DNA from: CAYJNO01 sp044432885
Lineage (GTDB): Bacteria; Bacillota_I; Bacilli_A; Erysipelotrichales; Erysipelotrichaceae
Assembly (NCBI GenBank): GCA_044432885.1
Contig: JAWXUG010000095.1
Coordinates: 1 to 5,977 of the forward strand
Length of the DNA stretch: 5,977 nucleotides
Reading direction: 5' to 3'
Shown: positions 5,753-5,977 of the stretch, piece by piece
How positions within the stretch are numbered: position 1 is the first letter of the stretch
Layout of the letters: each line of letters begins with the position of its first letter
Made by a program: the position numbers and the translations under genes
Notes under the pieces: model-generated
The model's input: only the letters and a program-made list of their open reading frames with translations
Databases searched by the model: none
Told to the model about the DNA's origin: nothing

Positions 5753-5977
5753 CTACCTCTTTTCTAATGCCTCTTTCACCAACAGACTTGTCATTGCTGG
5801 ATTTGCTTGTCCTTTAGATTTCTTCATAACCTGTCCGACCAAAAAGCCCACAGCACGATCTTTACCATTTTTAAAATCAATAATCGATTGAGGGTTTGCA
5901 TCCAACACTTCATTAACTAAATCTAAAATAGCTGAAGAATCACTTAGTTGCTTCATTCCTTTTGCTTCAACAATCGT
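5753..5977 (-). CDS. gatB: Asp-tRNA(Asn)/Glu-tRNA(Gln) amidotransferase subunit B, C-terminal part
   Basis: The last 74 residues of GatB, cut by the window edge; the full protein usually has about 475. GatB is the tRNA-binding and kinase subunit of the GatCAB complex, which converts Glu-tRNA(Gln) and Asp-tRNA(Asn) to the amide forms in bacteria lacking the direct synthetases. The visible part is the GatB/YqeY helical domain with its signature VGFLVGQVMKKSKGQANP followed by the final helix ending LVKEALEKR. The frame stays open to the edge (TIVEAKG before the Met at 5956), so that Met is not a start. The TAG stop is 4 nt before the zupT ATG. gatC and gatA are expected just outside the window. 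Confidence 0.95.
   Translation of the reverse strand, partial: TIVEAKGMKQLSDSSAILDLVNEVLDANPQSIIDFKNGKDRAVGFLVGQVMKKSKGQANPAMTSLLVKEALEKR

Noticed and set aside
1..5977. CRISPR array, tRNA or rRNA genes, toxin-antitoxin or phage-defence genes.
   Set aside because: No regularly spaced repeats, no cloverleaf or rRNA-like sequence, and no gene pair with such motifs is visible.

Overview
The window looks like chromosomal DNA of an AT-rich, low-GC Gram-positive bacterium (Bacillota). An Erysipelotrichia- or Clostridia-like gut anaerobe is my inference, from protein style and the type of mobile elements. Shine-Dalgarno sites are strong and purine-rich. I see no RNA genes, CRISPR array or replication origin.

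Layout. (1) Positions 1 to about 1284, plus strand: the end of a mobile element. It holds the tail of an unidentified ORF, a 70-residue unknown protein, and the front 60% or so of a large serine recombinase of the kind that moves Tn4451/Tn5397-like conjugative or mobilizable elements. The recombinase breaks off inside its zinc-ribbon CxxC motif. (2) About 1285-2483, minus strand: an IS3-family (IS150-like) insertion sequence. It has orfA, orfB with an intact DDE triad, an A7 slippery site followed by a hairpin for programmed -1 frameshifting, and a promoter at its orfA-side end. (3) 2552-5977, minus strand: a co-directional chromosomal cluster in the order gatB (3' end) > ZupT-like ZIP metal transporter > unknown membrane-anchored protein > RlmD/RlmCD-type 23S rRNA uracil-C5 methyltransferase.

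How they fit together. gatB and rlmD are both translation-related. In Bacillus subtilis the gatCAB genes also lie close to the rlmCD homologue, so this is probably an ancestral neighbourhood carrying a metal transporter and an unknown protein between them. The transporter start lies 4 nt after the gatB stop and its ribosome site overlaps the gatB 3' end, which suggests coupled translation. A possible hairpin terminator separates the unknown protein gene from rlmD.

The most informative structural point is the junction. The IS cuts the recombinase, but the missing recombinase C-terminus is not on the other side, where rlmD lies only 68 bases away. I also see no target duplication and no convincing right inverted repeat. 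This fits an IS-adjacent deletion or rearrangement that removed the end of the larger element and would have immobilised it. I found no clearly new biological system; the better leads are the C-terminal extension on the rRNA methyltransferase, the unidentified exported-domain protein, and the rearranged junction.
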